From contig NZ_CP110848.1 in the NCBI RefSeq assembly GCF_026240635.1, forward strand, positions 4,297,741-4,361,740: a stretch of DNA of 64,000 nucleotides, written 5' to 3'. The DNA is from Trichothermofontia sichuanensis B231. GTDB taxonomy: Bacteria > Cyanobacteriota > Cyanobacteriia > B231. Below the pieces are notes generated by a model. That model saw nothing but the letters and a program-made list of their open reading frames with translations. It did no database searches and had not been told where the DNA came from. This document shows positions 36,499 to 45,773 of this stretch, in pieces (the stretch's first letter is position 1; every line of letters begins with the position of its first letter). Made by a program: the position numbers and the translations under genes.

Positions 36499-38154
36499 CT
36501 AATTTTGGGGAACTGTCCACCAGGCCAGAGCATAGGGTTGGACGGCATCGTTGACCTGTTGTCGGTAGATCACCCGTAGTTTATAGCGACCCGTTGTTGG
36601 GATTCGGAAGAAGAGATGCTCTGTACTATCAACAGTGCTATTTGAGGACCATAAACTTCGCGCAATATCCGTATCCTCGACCCGCATCAGGTAGAGATCA
36701 AGGTTATTGAGTCCCCGATCGATAAAACTTTCCCCTAGATCATATTGACCATTGTGGTTAGTATCGTTGAGATCCACCTGGCGGTTCCACACCAAGGTTG
36801 CTGCTACGAAACTCCCCGCCTTGAGGGGATTGGCCAACCGGTAGTCTTGAAAAATGGGGGTAGTGTTGTTACCCAGACTGTCCGATACGGCCACCTGACG
36901 ATAGTCCCAGCCGATCGCAGGAACAGGTTGATCAGGAGACCATTGGCCTCCCTGCAATTGTTGGTAGGCCCGAAAGGCGTTAAGTTGCCCCGCTCCCAAT
37001 TCCGCATCCAGAGGAATGCTGCGATCGCGGTAAGCATCTGACTCCAACCAGGTGCGACGGTTGCGAGCCAGTAGAGTTCGGGTCATGCCCAAACGCAACC
37101 CGTCCCCCTGATCGCGAATTTTGTCAGCGGAATTGAGCAGCACCGCCCGCATGACTTCCTGACGCCGACTGGCCAAACTCCAGTTAGGGGAGTGTTTTTG
37201 GAGATGGCGATCGCCAAACTCCTGGAGTAGGGCTATCGTGCCCGTGACGTGGGGGGCTGCAAAACTGGTACCACTGGAGCGGGTGATCTTACCATCTGGA
37301 TTGAGGACAGCAATGCCGCTGCCAGGAGCCACTAGGCCGATCGCCCGTCGATTCCCCACATTGTTTTCCAGTCCCGCCACCCGCTTGGCGATATCGCTGG
37401 TTTCACCCCCCAAGTTAGCAAAGTCAATCTGAGCAAAGAGACCCTCTGTCTGGGTGGTAAAGGCCACGGTGATACCGTTGTAGTTATCGGTAGGAATGGG
37501 GATACCGCCCTTACCCTGGTTACCGGCTACAACATAGACCACATTGTGCACCCGTGCTGACCAGTCCACGCATTGAGTCAGGAGGGCATTACCATCCAGT
37601 CGGGCATTGGGTCGGGGATCTTGGGCCAGGGATTCCCCGAAGCTAAAGTTAATTGCCCGTACATCCCCCCCATTTTGTAGGGCAATATGCTGGGCCGATA
37701 AACATTCCTCCGGTTGGGCATTGCGCCGCAGATTTCCCACTGCCGCCGAGTAGAGGCGGGCATTGGGGGCTACCCCCCGTGCCCCCTTATCAGTGCTGAT
37801 CATGACACTGGCGACATTTTGGGCATGGGGATCAATTTCCATATTGGTTTTAGCAGGCCTATCCCGGAAAAAGACGCGAGTCAAACTGACCGCTTGACTA
37901 TTGCCCGCTGCCTTATCTAGGCCAAACTTGGCTGGACGGCCAATCTCCACCTGCCCGATCGCGATCTTCCGTCCCGTCAAGTGATAGGGAGGGGCCTGCA
38001 GTCGGTAGGCATCGATGCCACTTTTGCCACGGGAGGAATCCCCCTCCGCGCGGGCTGCGGTCGCCCCACCCGCCAACCAGCCACCTCCGAGCGTGATCGC
38101 CAGCGTCAGGCTACCGACCAGCCCTAGCCAGAAATATCGCGCGATCGCCACCAT
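36499..38154 (-). CDS. Exported S8-like serine protease with altered triad
   Basis: A 551-residue protein with an N-terminal signal sequence (WLGLVGSLTLAITLGGGWLAGG...ARA). The subtilase serine block is intact (SSGTSFAAPHVTGTIALLQ). The histidine block reads DPHAQNVASVM where HGTHVAG is usual, keeping the His. The strand that normally carries the Asp (VIDTG) reads QVEIG, i.e. Glu. A C-terminal beta domain (about 400-551) contains a Ca-binding-like DTNHNGQYDLGE segment. It is probably periplasmic or secreted. Activity is uncertain because of the Asp-to-Glu change; sedolisins use Glu but in a different arrangement. Confidence 0.87.
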   Translation of the reverse strand: MVAIARYFWLGLVGSLTLAITLGGGWLAGGATAARAEGDSSRGKSGIDAYRLQAPPYHLTGRKIAIGQVEIGRPAKFGLDKAAGNSQAVSLTRVFFRDRPAKTNMEIDPHAQNVASVMISTDKGARGVAPNARLYSAAVGNLRRNAQPEECLSAQHIALQNGGDVRAINFSFGESLAQDPRPNARLDGNALLTQCVDWSARVHNVVYVVAGNQGKGGIPIPTDNYNGITVAFTTQTEGLFAQIDFANLGGETSDIAKRVAGLENNVGNRRAIGLVAPGSGIAVLNPDGKITRSSGTSFAAPHVTGTIALLQEFGDRHLQKHSPNWSLASRRQEVMRAVLLNSADKIRDQGDGLRLGMTRTLLARNRRTWLESDAYRDRSIPLDAELGAGQLNAFRAYQQLQGGQWSPDQPVPAIGWDYRQVAVSDSLGNNTTPIFQDYRLANPLKAGSFVAATLVWNRQVDLNDTNHNGQYDLGESFIDRGLNNLDLYLMRVEDTDIARSLWSSNSTVDSTEHLFFRIPTTGRYKLRVIYRQQVNDAVQPYALAWWTVPQN

Positions 38155-38310
38155 GCCATTGCCCTGATATTAAAAAAAACTATCGAACTATTAAGAAATC
38201 CAATCACTGAAGGGAGTGGAAGTTGACTGAAAAAAACTTAAAAGAAAAAGAAGATGAAATTTTGTTACGATAGATCCGACCCAGATCCTATGCGGAGAGC
38301 GTTGCCTATC

Positions 38311-39024
38311 ATGACCTCAGCCACTTCTCACAAACCCATTGTCGTTGCTCCTTCTATTTTATCAGCAGATTTTAGCCGCCTAGGCGATGAGGTGCGGGCG
38401 GTGGACCAGGCCGGAGCCGACTGGATTCATGTGGATGTGATGGATGGTCGTTTTGTCCCGAATATCACGATCGGGCCACTGATTGTGGAGGCGCTACGTC
38501 CGGTCACCGCTAAGCCCCTGGATGTCCACCTGATGATCGTTGAACCGGAAAAGTATGTCGGTGATTTTGCCAAGGCGGGGGCCGACATTATTTCTGTCCA
38601 TGCTGAGCACAATGCCTCTCCCCATTTGCATCGGACCCTGTGTCAAATTCGGGAACTGGGTAAGCAGGCGGGGGTGGTCCTCAATCCTTCGACGCCGCTG
38701 GAGTTGATTGAGTATGTGTTGGAGGTGTGCGACTTAATCCTGATCATGAGTGTGAACCCCGGTTTTGGTGGTCAAAGCTTTATTCCCGCTGTGGTGCCCA
38801 AGATCCGTAAACTGCGTCAGATGTGTGATGAGCGGGGCTTAGATCCCTGGATTGAAGTGGATGGGGGTCTCAAGGGTGACAATACCTGGCAGGTGCTAGA
38901 AGCCGGAGCCAACGCGATCGTCGCGGGTTCGGCTGTGTTTAAGGCTAAGGACTATCGGGCGGCGATCGAGGGGATTCGCCACAGCAAGCGTCCTGTTGCC
39001 CAACCGGAACTGGCCGTGGTTTAA
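38311..39024 (+). CDS. rpe: Ribulose-phosphate 3-epimerase
   Basis: A 237-residue TIM-barrel enzyme interconverting ribulose-5-P and xylulose-5-P in the Calvin and pentose phosphate cycles. Signatures are [67 protein letters not shown] and EVDGGL, with metal ligands H and D in place. ATG 38311 fits the family N-terminus. Upstream in-frame ATGs at 38254 and 38290 would add unrelated residues. Confidence 0.97.
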   Translation: MTSATSHKPIVVAPSILSADFSRLGDEVRAVDQAGADWIHVDVMDGRFVPNITIGPLIVEALRPVTAKPLDVHLMIVEPEKYVGDFAKAGADIISVHAEHNASPHLHRTLCQIRELGKQAGVVLNPSTPLELIEYVLEVCDLILIMSVNPGFGGQSFIPAVVPKIRKLRQMCDERGLDPWIEVDGGLKGDNTWQVLEAGANAIVAGSAVFKAKDYRAAIEGIRHSKRPVAQPELAVV

Positions 39025-39139
39025 GGGAAGTCGGCGATTCGTAAACCTAAGGCGATTGCCCCCCTAATGGCGCGGGGCAGGCAAGTTGTTTGCCCCCAAT
39101 ATGCTTACAGCAAACATAAAACTTCGCGACGTTCGTAGT

Positions 39140-39155
39140 AACGACTTTAGTCGTT
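39140..39155. repeat. 16-bp palindrome AACGACTTTAGTCGTT, copy 2
   Basis: Identical to the palindrome at 3602-3617, including the GTAGT prefix and a G directly after it. It lies in the 39025-39335 spacer, which shows no gene. Confidence 0.7.
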
Positions 39156-39335
39156 GCAGGCTAAAGCCAGCACTACAAACGTGGCATATTTGATCATCTG
39201 AGAACTCTCAAAGCGAGTAGGGTAGTCAGCCTGCTGGCTGGTCAGGGCACAGCGTTCACAGGGGATCTTGCCCCGCGTATCCCGATGAGAATCGCGTAAA
39301 TTGGGAGAAGTTGCTGCTTTGGTGTCGATCGCCCC

Positions 39336-40043
39336 ATGTTAGCCACCTCATCCCGTCCCACCGTCACTTGGGAAAAGCTACCGGATGACTTTGTTCTGCC
39401 CGATGATCCTGTGGACAATATCAATCAACCCGCTCTAGCCGCTGCCCTCACGGAAAGTTTGCAACTCGCAGGTCGGTTGCCGGAAACAGCCCTGACGCCT
39501 ACCAACTACGGTATTTGCGCCACGATCGATGGCCAAATCATCGTTAAGGCCCCCGATTGGGCGTTTATTCCCCAGGTTCGGGTCGATCGCGAGCAAATCG
39601 TGCGGAGCTACACGCCTCGTCTGCACGGGGATATACCCACGATCGTGCTGGAGTTTCTATCAGACACAGATGGGGGCGAGTATTCTGCCAAGCAAACCTA
39701 TCCCCCCGGCAAGTTTTTCTTCTATGAGCAGATTTTGCAGGTTCCCAATTACGGGATTTTTGACCCCGCCACGGGCAAGTTAGAACTGTACCGCCTAGAC
39801 GCTAGTGGCCAATATCGTTTAGCAAGTGCTGATGAGCAGGGGCGGGTGTGGTTGCCGGAGATGCAGTTGTTTTTGGGCGTGTGGCAAGGCGTGCGGGAAA
39901 ACCGCTCCGGGTACTGGCTACGCTGGTGGGATGAGGCAGGCAATCTGCTGCTCTGGGGTACGGAACAGGTCGCTCTAGAGCGACAGCGCGTCGAACGACT
40001 CGCGGCACAACTGCGAGCAGCGGGGATCGAACCAGAAGTGTAA
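39336..40043 (+). CDS. Uma2 family (DUF820) putative endonuclease, copy 2
   Basis: A 235-residue PD-(D/E)XK-fold protein. It has WEKLPDDFVLPDDPVDN at the start, KAPDWAFIPQV (acidic residue), IPTIVLEFLSDTDGGEYS and YGIFDPATGKLELYRLD. The tail ends in a short LERQRVERLAAQLRAAGIEPE helix, as is common for longer Uma2 proteins. It is only distantly similar to copy 1 at 33589. It is convergent with the amidase gene, 6 bp apart. Confidence 0.9.
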   Translation: MLATSSRPTVTWEKLPDDFVLPDDPVDNINQPALAAALTESLQLAGRLPETALTPTNYGICATIDGQIIVKAPDWAFIPQVRVDREQIVRSYTPRLHGDIPTIVLEFLSDTDGGEYSAKQTYPPGKFFFYEQILQVPNYGIFDPATGKLELYRLDASGQYRLASADEQGRVWLPEMQLFLGVWQGVRENRSGYWLRWWDEAGNLLLWGTEQVALERQRVERLAAQLRAAGIEPEV

Positions 40044-40049
40044 GTCGGG

Positions 40050-41855
40050 TTATCCCCCGTCGGCGATCGCCTGCTCGACCCACAGACGCAGCCCGTTCGC
40101 GATCGCCGTGGCTAATTCCTGCTGGGCGATGGGATCAATAATCCACTCAAACTCTTCGGGGTGAATCATGAACCCTAGTTCCAGCATCACGCTGGGGGCG
40201 ATCGTCGGACGGGTGAGGGCCAAATTATTCCAAAAGACCCCATAGGACGGGCGATTCAGGGTGTTTACTAAGTAGTCGTGTAAGAAGGCGGCGAGACTGT
40301 GGGATTGGGTGGTGTACCAGAAGGCCGCTAGCCCTTGGGTATTGCGGGCATCGCCATCGTCGGGCAGGGCGTTATAATGCAGGCTCAGGACGATCGTCGG
40401 CTGCTGCTGCTCAATCATCGCAACCCGATCGTTTGGATACAGGTCGTCATCCCCCTCGCGGGTCATGGTAACCGTTGCCCCCTGTGCTCGCAAGCGATCG
40501 CGTAGTAACTTGGCCATCACTAATGTGACATCCTTTTCTGGGTATCCTGTTGGTCCCCGTGCGCCTGGATCGGCCTCACTGCCGTGGCCCGGATCGAGGA
40601 GGATGTGCACTCCCCGCAGGGGCGATCGGGGTGAGGCTTGCCGTAGATCGGGGGGATGGCGCAGGGACAGGATCAAGCTGGTGCCCTCATAGCGCAGTTC
40701 ATACCCCCACTGCTGAGCGGGCTTGAGTTGAAAGTCATAGGTTACCCTGTCTGGGGCCGGTTGGGTCCAATCCAAACGGCGGATCACGGGGCTGGTGGCG
40801 AGGTAGAGGGTATCGGTTTGGGCGGTGGTGTTGTGGAGTGTCAGAGTGAAGCGGCGATCGTCTTGGGTCACCGTAACCGGCACCGGCACCTGCAATGGGA
40901 AAATGACATCGGTCCAGCCGTCGCGCTCCCGTGATTTGAGGCTACGGATCAGGCTGTGGGGGGGGACGGCGGTGGTGACGGGTTGGGTTTCCCTAGCGCG
41001 AATCCAGGCTCCATAGTCCAGCCGCCACCATTCCCCTTCTTGCCCAGTGACCTGAGCTTGGGTGCCGGTGGGCAGAGGCGTGAGGCGGGAATAGGTGGTA
41101 CTAGGGCCAGTGCGGGCGGTGCCGGATGGGGCGGTGACAGCGATCGTCGGTAACTGGCTGGGGTTCAGGATCGTGACGTGCCCCGGCCCGGTTTGGGTTA
41201 CGGTTTGGCCCTGCCAAGTCAGCCGAAATTGGGGCGCACCCAGAGCACCCGGCTGGGGAAAGGTTAAACACCCCTGGTACTGACCAATTGAGGTGTGGTG
41301 GATCGGTTGATTCCGCCCAGTAAGCACTGCCGCATTGTCGGGCAGCAAGACCTGATCAGCCTGCTCGGTTAAGGCGAGCGTTTGGCCCCCTAATTGGACA
41401 GTGACCGTTGCTTGGGGCGGCGCGATCGCGCTGAGGCAAATCAACTCCCCTGGTAGGCGGGCAATATCGACCGCAGGTTCCAAGGAATCGGGGGCAAAGT
41501 TCGCCCCGACGGGCAGGGGTGGGGTTGTCGCCAGTCGGGTTACGGTTAGCTGAATTTCTTGATCCTGGTATTGCAGGCGAAATTGGTTTTCACCTACCTG
41601 GAGGGGAAAGCTAGGGGCAAAGTGGCCGGCAGGGGAACGGGCGATCGCCTGACCGTTAACCAGAACCGTTCCTGCGGGAGGAGCCGTCCCAATCAGAAAA
41701 ATTTGACTGGCCATCGTTTGGTGGTTGGGGGGCGGATAGGCCAGAAACAGGCGTGATTCGGCCCCGATAGCGGGCGCCATCAGGACCAGACTGGGGACGA
41801 TACCCGCGATCGTGCGGTAATATCCACACCACGGTAGTGGGCAATGAAAAGACAT
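40050..41855 (-). CDS. N-acetylmuramoyl-L-alanine amidase (AmiC-like)
   Basis: A 601-residue periplasmic enzyme that cleaves the amide between MurNAc and the stem peptide. Starting at 41855 gives a signal peptide (YYRTIAGIVPSLVLMAPAIGA). An SH3-like domain (about 240-300, ARTGPSTTYSRL...WWRLDYGAWI) and an AMIN-like beta domain (about 310-410) follow. The Amidase_3 catalytic domain has ILLDPGHGSEADPGA, KDVTL, SLHYNA and MLELGFM, covering the zinc H-E-H and catalytic E. Cyanobacterial AmiC enzymes drill septal nanopores or separate daughter cells; which applies is unknown. The in-frame ATG at 41993 is unlikely. Confidence 0.92.
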   Translation of the reverse strand: MSFHCPLPWCGYYRTIAGIVPSLVLMAPAIGAESRLFLAYPPPNHQTMASQIFLIGTAPPAGTVLVNGQAIARSPAGHFAPSFPLQVGENQFRLQYQDQEIQLTVTRLATTPPLPVGANFAPDSLEPAVDIARLPGELICLSAIAPPQATVTVQLGGQTLALTEQADQVLLPDNAAVLTGRNQPIHHTSIGQYQGCLTFPQPGALGAPQFRLTWQGQTVTQTGPGHVTILNPSQLPTIAVTAPSGTARTGPSTTYSRLTPLPTGTQAQVTGQEGEWWRLDYGAWIRARETQPVTTAVPPHSLIRSLKSRERDGWTDVIFPLQVPVPVTVTQDDRRFTLTLHNTTAQTDTLYLATSPVIRRLDWTQPAPDRVTYDFQLKPAQQWGYELRYEGTSLILSLRHPPDLRQASPRSPLRGVHILLDPGHGSEADPGARGPTGYPEKDVTLVMAKLLRDRLRAQGATVTMTREGDDDLYPNDRVAMIEQQQPTIVLSLHYNALPDDGDARNTQGLAAFWYTTQSHSLAAFLHDYLVNTLNRPSYGVFWNNLALTRPTIAPSVMLELGFMIHPEEFEWIIDPIAQQELATAIANGLRLWVEQAIADGG

Positions 41856-42138
41856 CGGCTTGGCCTCAACCAGTAGGGAGGGCTTGGGGCAGACGGGCAA
41901 TGCGATCGACACAAATGTATTGCAAGCGACAACTCGGAGGCAAGGGGAACACCCATGATAAATAGGGGTATAAAAGGCACTACTCCTGTACAAATTTCTG
42001 GGGTATCATACAGGTTATTATCATTATCTGCTACCCAAAGATTTATATAAAAATCAGACAAAATATAAAATAATTTAGACAAGAAAAGTCACGAGATATA
42101 AAAGTCAGAGAAGTAAATACTCACTCGCTGAATACCCA

Positions 42139-42174
42139 GAGGTAATATGTGAGGTAATATGTGAGGTAATATGT
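42139..42174. repeat. Tandem repeat GAGGTAATATGT x3
   Basis: Three perfect 12-bp units in an AT-rich spacer (41856-42221), about 50 bp before the next gene. The adjacent 42000-42110 stretch is rich in ATATAAAA and shows no gene. Confidence 0.8.
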
Positions 42175-42221
42175 CTGATTCCCTATCCTAAGTTGAAGCT
42201 GCCTTTTACTTGGTGATAGTT

Positions 42222-42785
42222 ATGTCTACCCGGATTGGTGAACTTTTGGAAACGGCTGGTTTAGTGTCTCATGCCCAGATCGAGGTGGCAATCCGAGATC
42301 AGACCCTGTTCCCTGATAAGCGCTTAGGGGAGATCTTGGTCCTCCGAGGGTGGATCCAAAGAGAAACCGTCGAGTTCTTTGTCCACCTGTGGCCCCAACT
42401 TCTGAAGCAACCGAACCGTTACCCCCTTGGCTACTACCTCACGGCATCAGGACTGTTGCAGGAAGAGCAAATCTCAGCGTTGCTTAAGGAGCAGGAGAAA
42501 ACGGGCATCAGATTAGGTGCCCTAGCAGTGCTACGCGGTTGGCTCAAGCAGGAGACACTTACCTTTTTCCTGCGGGCGCTTAATCCCAAAGCACTAACTG
42601 AGTCGGCATTTGTGCGTAAGCGTGCTCCGATCGCAGCATCGGCCCGGGCAGCAGCGTCAGTCCGGCCAGCGGCGGTGTCCAAGGCAAAATCCCAACCCCC
42701 ACGCGTCAGTGATGACGATTCCAGTGACGACATTCCCACCCTGGATGATCAGGACCTTGAGATTGACGTGGCCTGGCTCGGTTGA
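42222..42785 (+). CDS. Protein with two MshEN/GspE-N-like repeats
   Basis: A 187-residue protein. Residues ~2-60 (RIGELLETAGLVSHAQIEVA...LGEILVLRGWI) and ~70-128 (LGYYLTASGLLQEEQISALL...LGALAVLRGWL) are two copies of a helical module. The module resembles the N-terminal domain of GspE/PilB ATPases, which in some proteins binds c-di-GMP. The tail is Ala/Lys/Ser-rich, then acidic. No ATPase domain is present. It might be a regulatory or adaptor protein for type IV pili (inference). ATG 42222 is preferred to GTG 42210. Confidence 0.78.
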   Translation: MSTRIGELLETAGLVSHAQIEVAIRDQTLFPDKRLGEILVLRGWIQRETVEFFVHLWPQLLKQPNRYPLGYYLTASGLLQEEQISALLKEQEKTGIRLGALAVLRGWLKQETLTFFLRALNPKALTESAFVRKRAPIAASARAAASVRPAAVSKAKSQPPRVSDDDSSDDIPTLDDQDLEIDVAWLG

Positions 42786-42792
42786 GCTATCC

Positions 42793-44175
42793 TTATTCCT
42801 GCTCGTTGTGGGCAGCCACCCGTAGCCGATGGTAAGCCGTGGCCAGGGCGTCGTTATCCCCCACGTTACCGGGGAAAAGGACAACGGGCAGGGTGGGGAA
42901 CAAGGGGTGGTCCAAGGGAGTCCGCACTACGGAGACGCCCGGTAGAATTTGGCCGAGTAAGCGGGCTGATTTGAGGGCTAACCCTTTACTCAGGACATCG
43001 TTGGAGGTAATGCCGCCTTTGCTGATCAGGAAACCAATATCCGTCGGTAAGCCCTGGACGATCGCCATCAACAGGTTTGAGACTTCAACCCCAAAGGCGA
43101 GCCGGGTTTGGGTATCGGGGAAGGTGAGTTCTTGGCGGCTGGTGTAGATCACGGGAGTTTTCCCACTGGCATAGATAGCCTGGACTTCAGCCAGGACGGA
43201 TTCCCGAAGGCGCTCTCGCTGATCCAGCGTATCCGACAACAGGTGGGAGACATCAACTTCAATCCCGGCGACCGTTGGGTTCTGGAGCAGTTGGGTCAGT
43301 TGGGCAGTAGTCTTCTGGACATGGGACCCCACGAGGATGACGCCGGGGTTGCCCTGACGCACGTACTGGGCCATCTCATTGGCTGGGACGGGTTGGGGGG
43401 GTAGGGCTGCGAGGGAGGTGAGTAAGCTGGCGGCACTGCGGAACAGGAAGCGCTTACCCTGGGCAGCGGCTCGGAGCACGTCTTGGGCAAAGCGATCCAT
43501 GTCGGCCTGGGTTTCGGCATCCACAGCGACGCAGACATTGCCTGTCAGGCCCATCAGGCGATCGTAGGTGCCCGATCGCACGTCCGCGAGTAGGAACCGC
43601 TCCACTTGGTGGGCTAGGATTTTTCCCTGGGTCTTTTCGGCTACGTAGTCTGGCAGATAGCTGTGGTGATACCCAAACACGGAATCCCGCGCAAACTCGG
43701 TTTCATGGACGGGGGTGTCCACCCCGGCAATTTTGAGGTAGTGAATGCTGTCGCGGGTGAAGCGTCCCCCTTCAAAAAAGGCTGGGGTCAGGAAGTGGGC
43801 GTCGAAGGGACCGAGTTCGGCGGCGATGACATCGGTTTCGATCGGGTAATGGCCGCGTAGGGTGGAATCGGAGCGGCTGACGATGAGGAAGTCGGTGATT
43901 TGGGTTTGGGCGAGGGCTTGCTTCAGGTTTTGGCAAACCTCGCGGGTAACGGCGGCAGCCTCATCGGGGGGCAGTGCCCGTGTATTGGTCAATACGAAAA
44001 AGATGGGGGATTCATCGGTCAGGCCCAGGCACAGGGTGTCCACGTCCCAACGGCACAGCAGTAGGCAACTGTGGACGGTTTGAGAACCAGTGGGGTCGTC
44101 ATCTAGGACAATAATTTTGGGTGAGTCGGTCATGGGGATTCCCAGGGCATTGAGTAGGTCAGTGGCAATCATCAT
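42793..44175 (-). CDS. Four-carbon acid sugar kinase family protein (DUF1537)
   Basis: A 460-residue two-domain kinase. The N-terminal domain contains DDDPTGSQTVHS, SRSDSTLRGHYPIE and PAFFEGGRFT. The C-terminal nucleotide-binding domain has LISKGGITSNDVLSKGL and LFPGNVGD. Family members phosphorylate 3-oxo-tetronates or erythronate, often with an aldolase and an epimerase; none is adjacent here, so the substrate is unknown. An internal ATG at 44133 (MTDSPKIIVLDDDP) is an equally good start. It lies downstream of cupB on the same strand, in the place where cupS would be in an inducible operon. Confidence 0.9.
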   Translation of the reverse strand: MMIATDLLNALGIPMTDSPKIIVLDDDPTGSQTVHSCLLLCRWDVDTLCLGLTDESPIFFVLTNTRALPPDEAAAVTREVCQNLKQALAQTQITDFLIVSRSDSTLRGHYPIETDVIAAELGPFDAHFLTPAFFEGGRFTRDSIHYLKIAGVDTPVHETEFARDSVFGYHHSYLPDYVAEKTQGKILAHQVERFLLADVRSGTYDRLMGLTGNVCVAVDAETQADMDRFAQDVLRAAAQGKRFLFRSAASLLTSLAALPPQPVPANEMAQYVRQGNPGVILVGSHVQKTTAQLTQLLQNPTVAGIEVDVSHLLSDTLDQRERLRESVLAEVQAIYASGKTPVIYTSRQELTFPDTQTRLAFGVEVSNLLMAIVQGLPTDIGFLISKGGITSNDVLSKGLALKSARLLGQILPGVSVVRTPLDHPLFPTLPVVLFPGNVGDNDALATAYHRLRVAAHNEQE

Positions 44176-44306
44176 TGAACCAGCCTATGGGGCATACTGG
44201 GGAACCACTAAGGCACGAAGGACACAAAGGTTCACCCAGATCTTTACTTAGTGTACTTAGTGTCTTGGGGGTGAGCTGCTTGGTCGTACTTGCTTCATAC
44301 CGTAGG

Positions 44307-45431
44307 CTATTGATTCACCGCTTCCAACTGGGAGGTGATAAACCGATTCATCCAGCCCTCCAGATAAACCCGATTTTCCTGGCGTTGTTGCGGATCCGGG
44401 GTACCAATTGGGTGCGGTGCTAGCCCCCGAATGACCGCCGTCGTCACACAAAACATCGATTTCTGGAAGCTTTCACAAATTTGCACCCGCAGATCATCTT
44501 CCTGACGTATGGTCTGGCGATAAAGATTGTGCAGATAATCGGGTAGAAAATGGCGCATATCCTGCATTAACTGCGTGGGTGGAATCCCAGATCCCCCGAT
44601 CGGCAATGGATCAGCATACAACGCACCATAGGTAAAATCCGCTTGCTCTACTGGAATTTGATAGGCTTGGGCATTGTAGGAAACGGTACCGGGGAAGGGT
44701 GTCCCCCGGAAAAAGACGGCTTCAACGTAGGGAACTGCCACATCCATCAGAAACGTTAACCCGGCACTGGGCGGAATCAAATCATAGGCTTGACCGCGAA
44801 TCTTGACGCAATAGGTAATGGGTTTACTTGCCGCATCCACAAGACCCTGTTGAATGTGATCCACAACCTGAGGGATAGACTTGATTTCACCGCGATCGTA
44901 GCGATCGGAGAGGTTCATAAAAATATCACTCATCACTCGCCAGAACTGTCCCAAACCGGCATAATAAGCCATCTGACGTAACTGTTCCGGCAAAAATTCT
45001 GGAAAAATCTTGTGTAGCCCCAGCACTAGAAAATTGTTCTTGAACTTCGCTTGAATGACCGCCTCACAATTCGCACGAAATTCCGGCGTATCCAAATAGG
45101 CATCCAGTCCTCCCCCCCCATGCCAGAGCATCGCTCGCATACAGTACTCAGCATACTCAAAGTTGATGCGATCGTGCCACAAATGTTTTAACAGTTTACT
45201 GAATGAAAATTCGTCGTTGAAATACTTGAAAAAAGGAAAGAAAACCAGGAATTGACGATCGGCAATATAATTGAGGTTATTTGAGTAGGCATCTAAAACA
45301 ATTCCATAGCTTTTAAGAATACCCACAACCTCAATCAGATTAGTCGGCGTATCCTGCAAAAGGGCTTCACCCGCCTCCAGGCGATCGATATAGGCCGATA
45401 AAGGATGTGGCGTGGCTACAGTTTTACCCAT
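44307..45431 (-). CDS. cupB: CO2 hydration protein of the NDH-1MS-type complex (CupB/ChpX-like)
   Basis: A 374-residue protein unique to cyanobacterial CO2-uptake NDH-1 complexes, thought to hydrate CO2 to bicarbonate at the thylakoid, driven by NDH-1 electron/proton flow. Family sequence is clear: IEVVGILKSYGIVLDAYSNNL, HLWHDRINFEYAEYCMRAMLWHGGGGLDAYLDTPEF and FFRGTPFPGTVSYNAQAY. His and Cys candidates for the zinc site are present. It follows ndhD on the minus strand after 342 bp containing 67-bp tandem repeats. No cupS follows, which favours the constitutive CupB form over CupA. Confidence 0.88.
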   Translation of the reverse strand: MGKTVATPHPLSAYIDRLEAGEALLQDTPTNLIEVVGILKSYGIVLDAYSNNLNYIADRQFLVFFPFFKYFNDEFSFSKLLKHLWHDRINFEYAEYCMRAMLWHGGGGLDAYLDTPEFRANCEAVIQAKFKNNFLVLGLHKIFPEFLPEQLRQMAYYAGLGQFWRVMSDIFMNLSDRYDRGEIKSIPQVVDHIQQGLVDAASKPITYCVKIRGQAYDLIPPSAGLTFLMDVAVPYVEAVFFRGTPFPGTVSYNAQAYQIPVEQADFTYGALYADPLPIGGSGIPPTQLMQDMRHFLPDYLHNLYRQTIRQEDDLRVQICESFQKSMFCVTTAVIRGLAPHPIGTPDPQQRQENRVYLEGWMNRFITSQLEAVNQ

Positions 45432-45577
45432 ATAACAGATAGTGCGTAGGAACTAAACAACAATTTTATACAGCCTGTGTCGCCTCAGGGAGGATCAGGC
45501 TATTGGCTCAAGCCCCTTGTTCATCAGGTAATTTTGTCCTTCAGAGACTTGGGAAACGCTGTATTTTCTGTTTTCAT

Positions 45578-45773
45578 CGTAGGGGTAGGTTTCCCCCAAA
45601 CCCTCCCCATGACGAGCAATTCCAAGAAACCCACCAAATTTAATCGTAGGGGCAGGTTTTCCCCAAATCGTTCCCATGACGAACAATTCCAATAAATTCG
45701 CCAAATTTAATTGTAGGGGTGGTTTTTCCCAAAATCTTTCCTCGTGATCAATCATCTGCATAAACCCGCCCAT
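45578..45773. repeat. 67-bp tandem repeat, two good and one degenerate unit
   Basis: Units start at 45578, 45645 and 45712 with (C/T)GTAGGGG(T/C)(A/G)GGTTT.CCCCAAA and end CCAAATTTAAT. Units 1 and 2 are about 85% alike and unit 3 decays after about 25 bp. The array fills most of the ndhD-cupB spacer (45432-45773) and would be transcribed within the operon. Confidence 0.8.

Noticed and set aside
45477-45695. 72-residue frame across the 67-bp tandem repeats
   Set aside because: It is explained by repeat translation; no start signal and no family.
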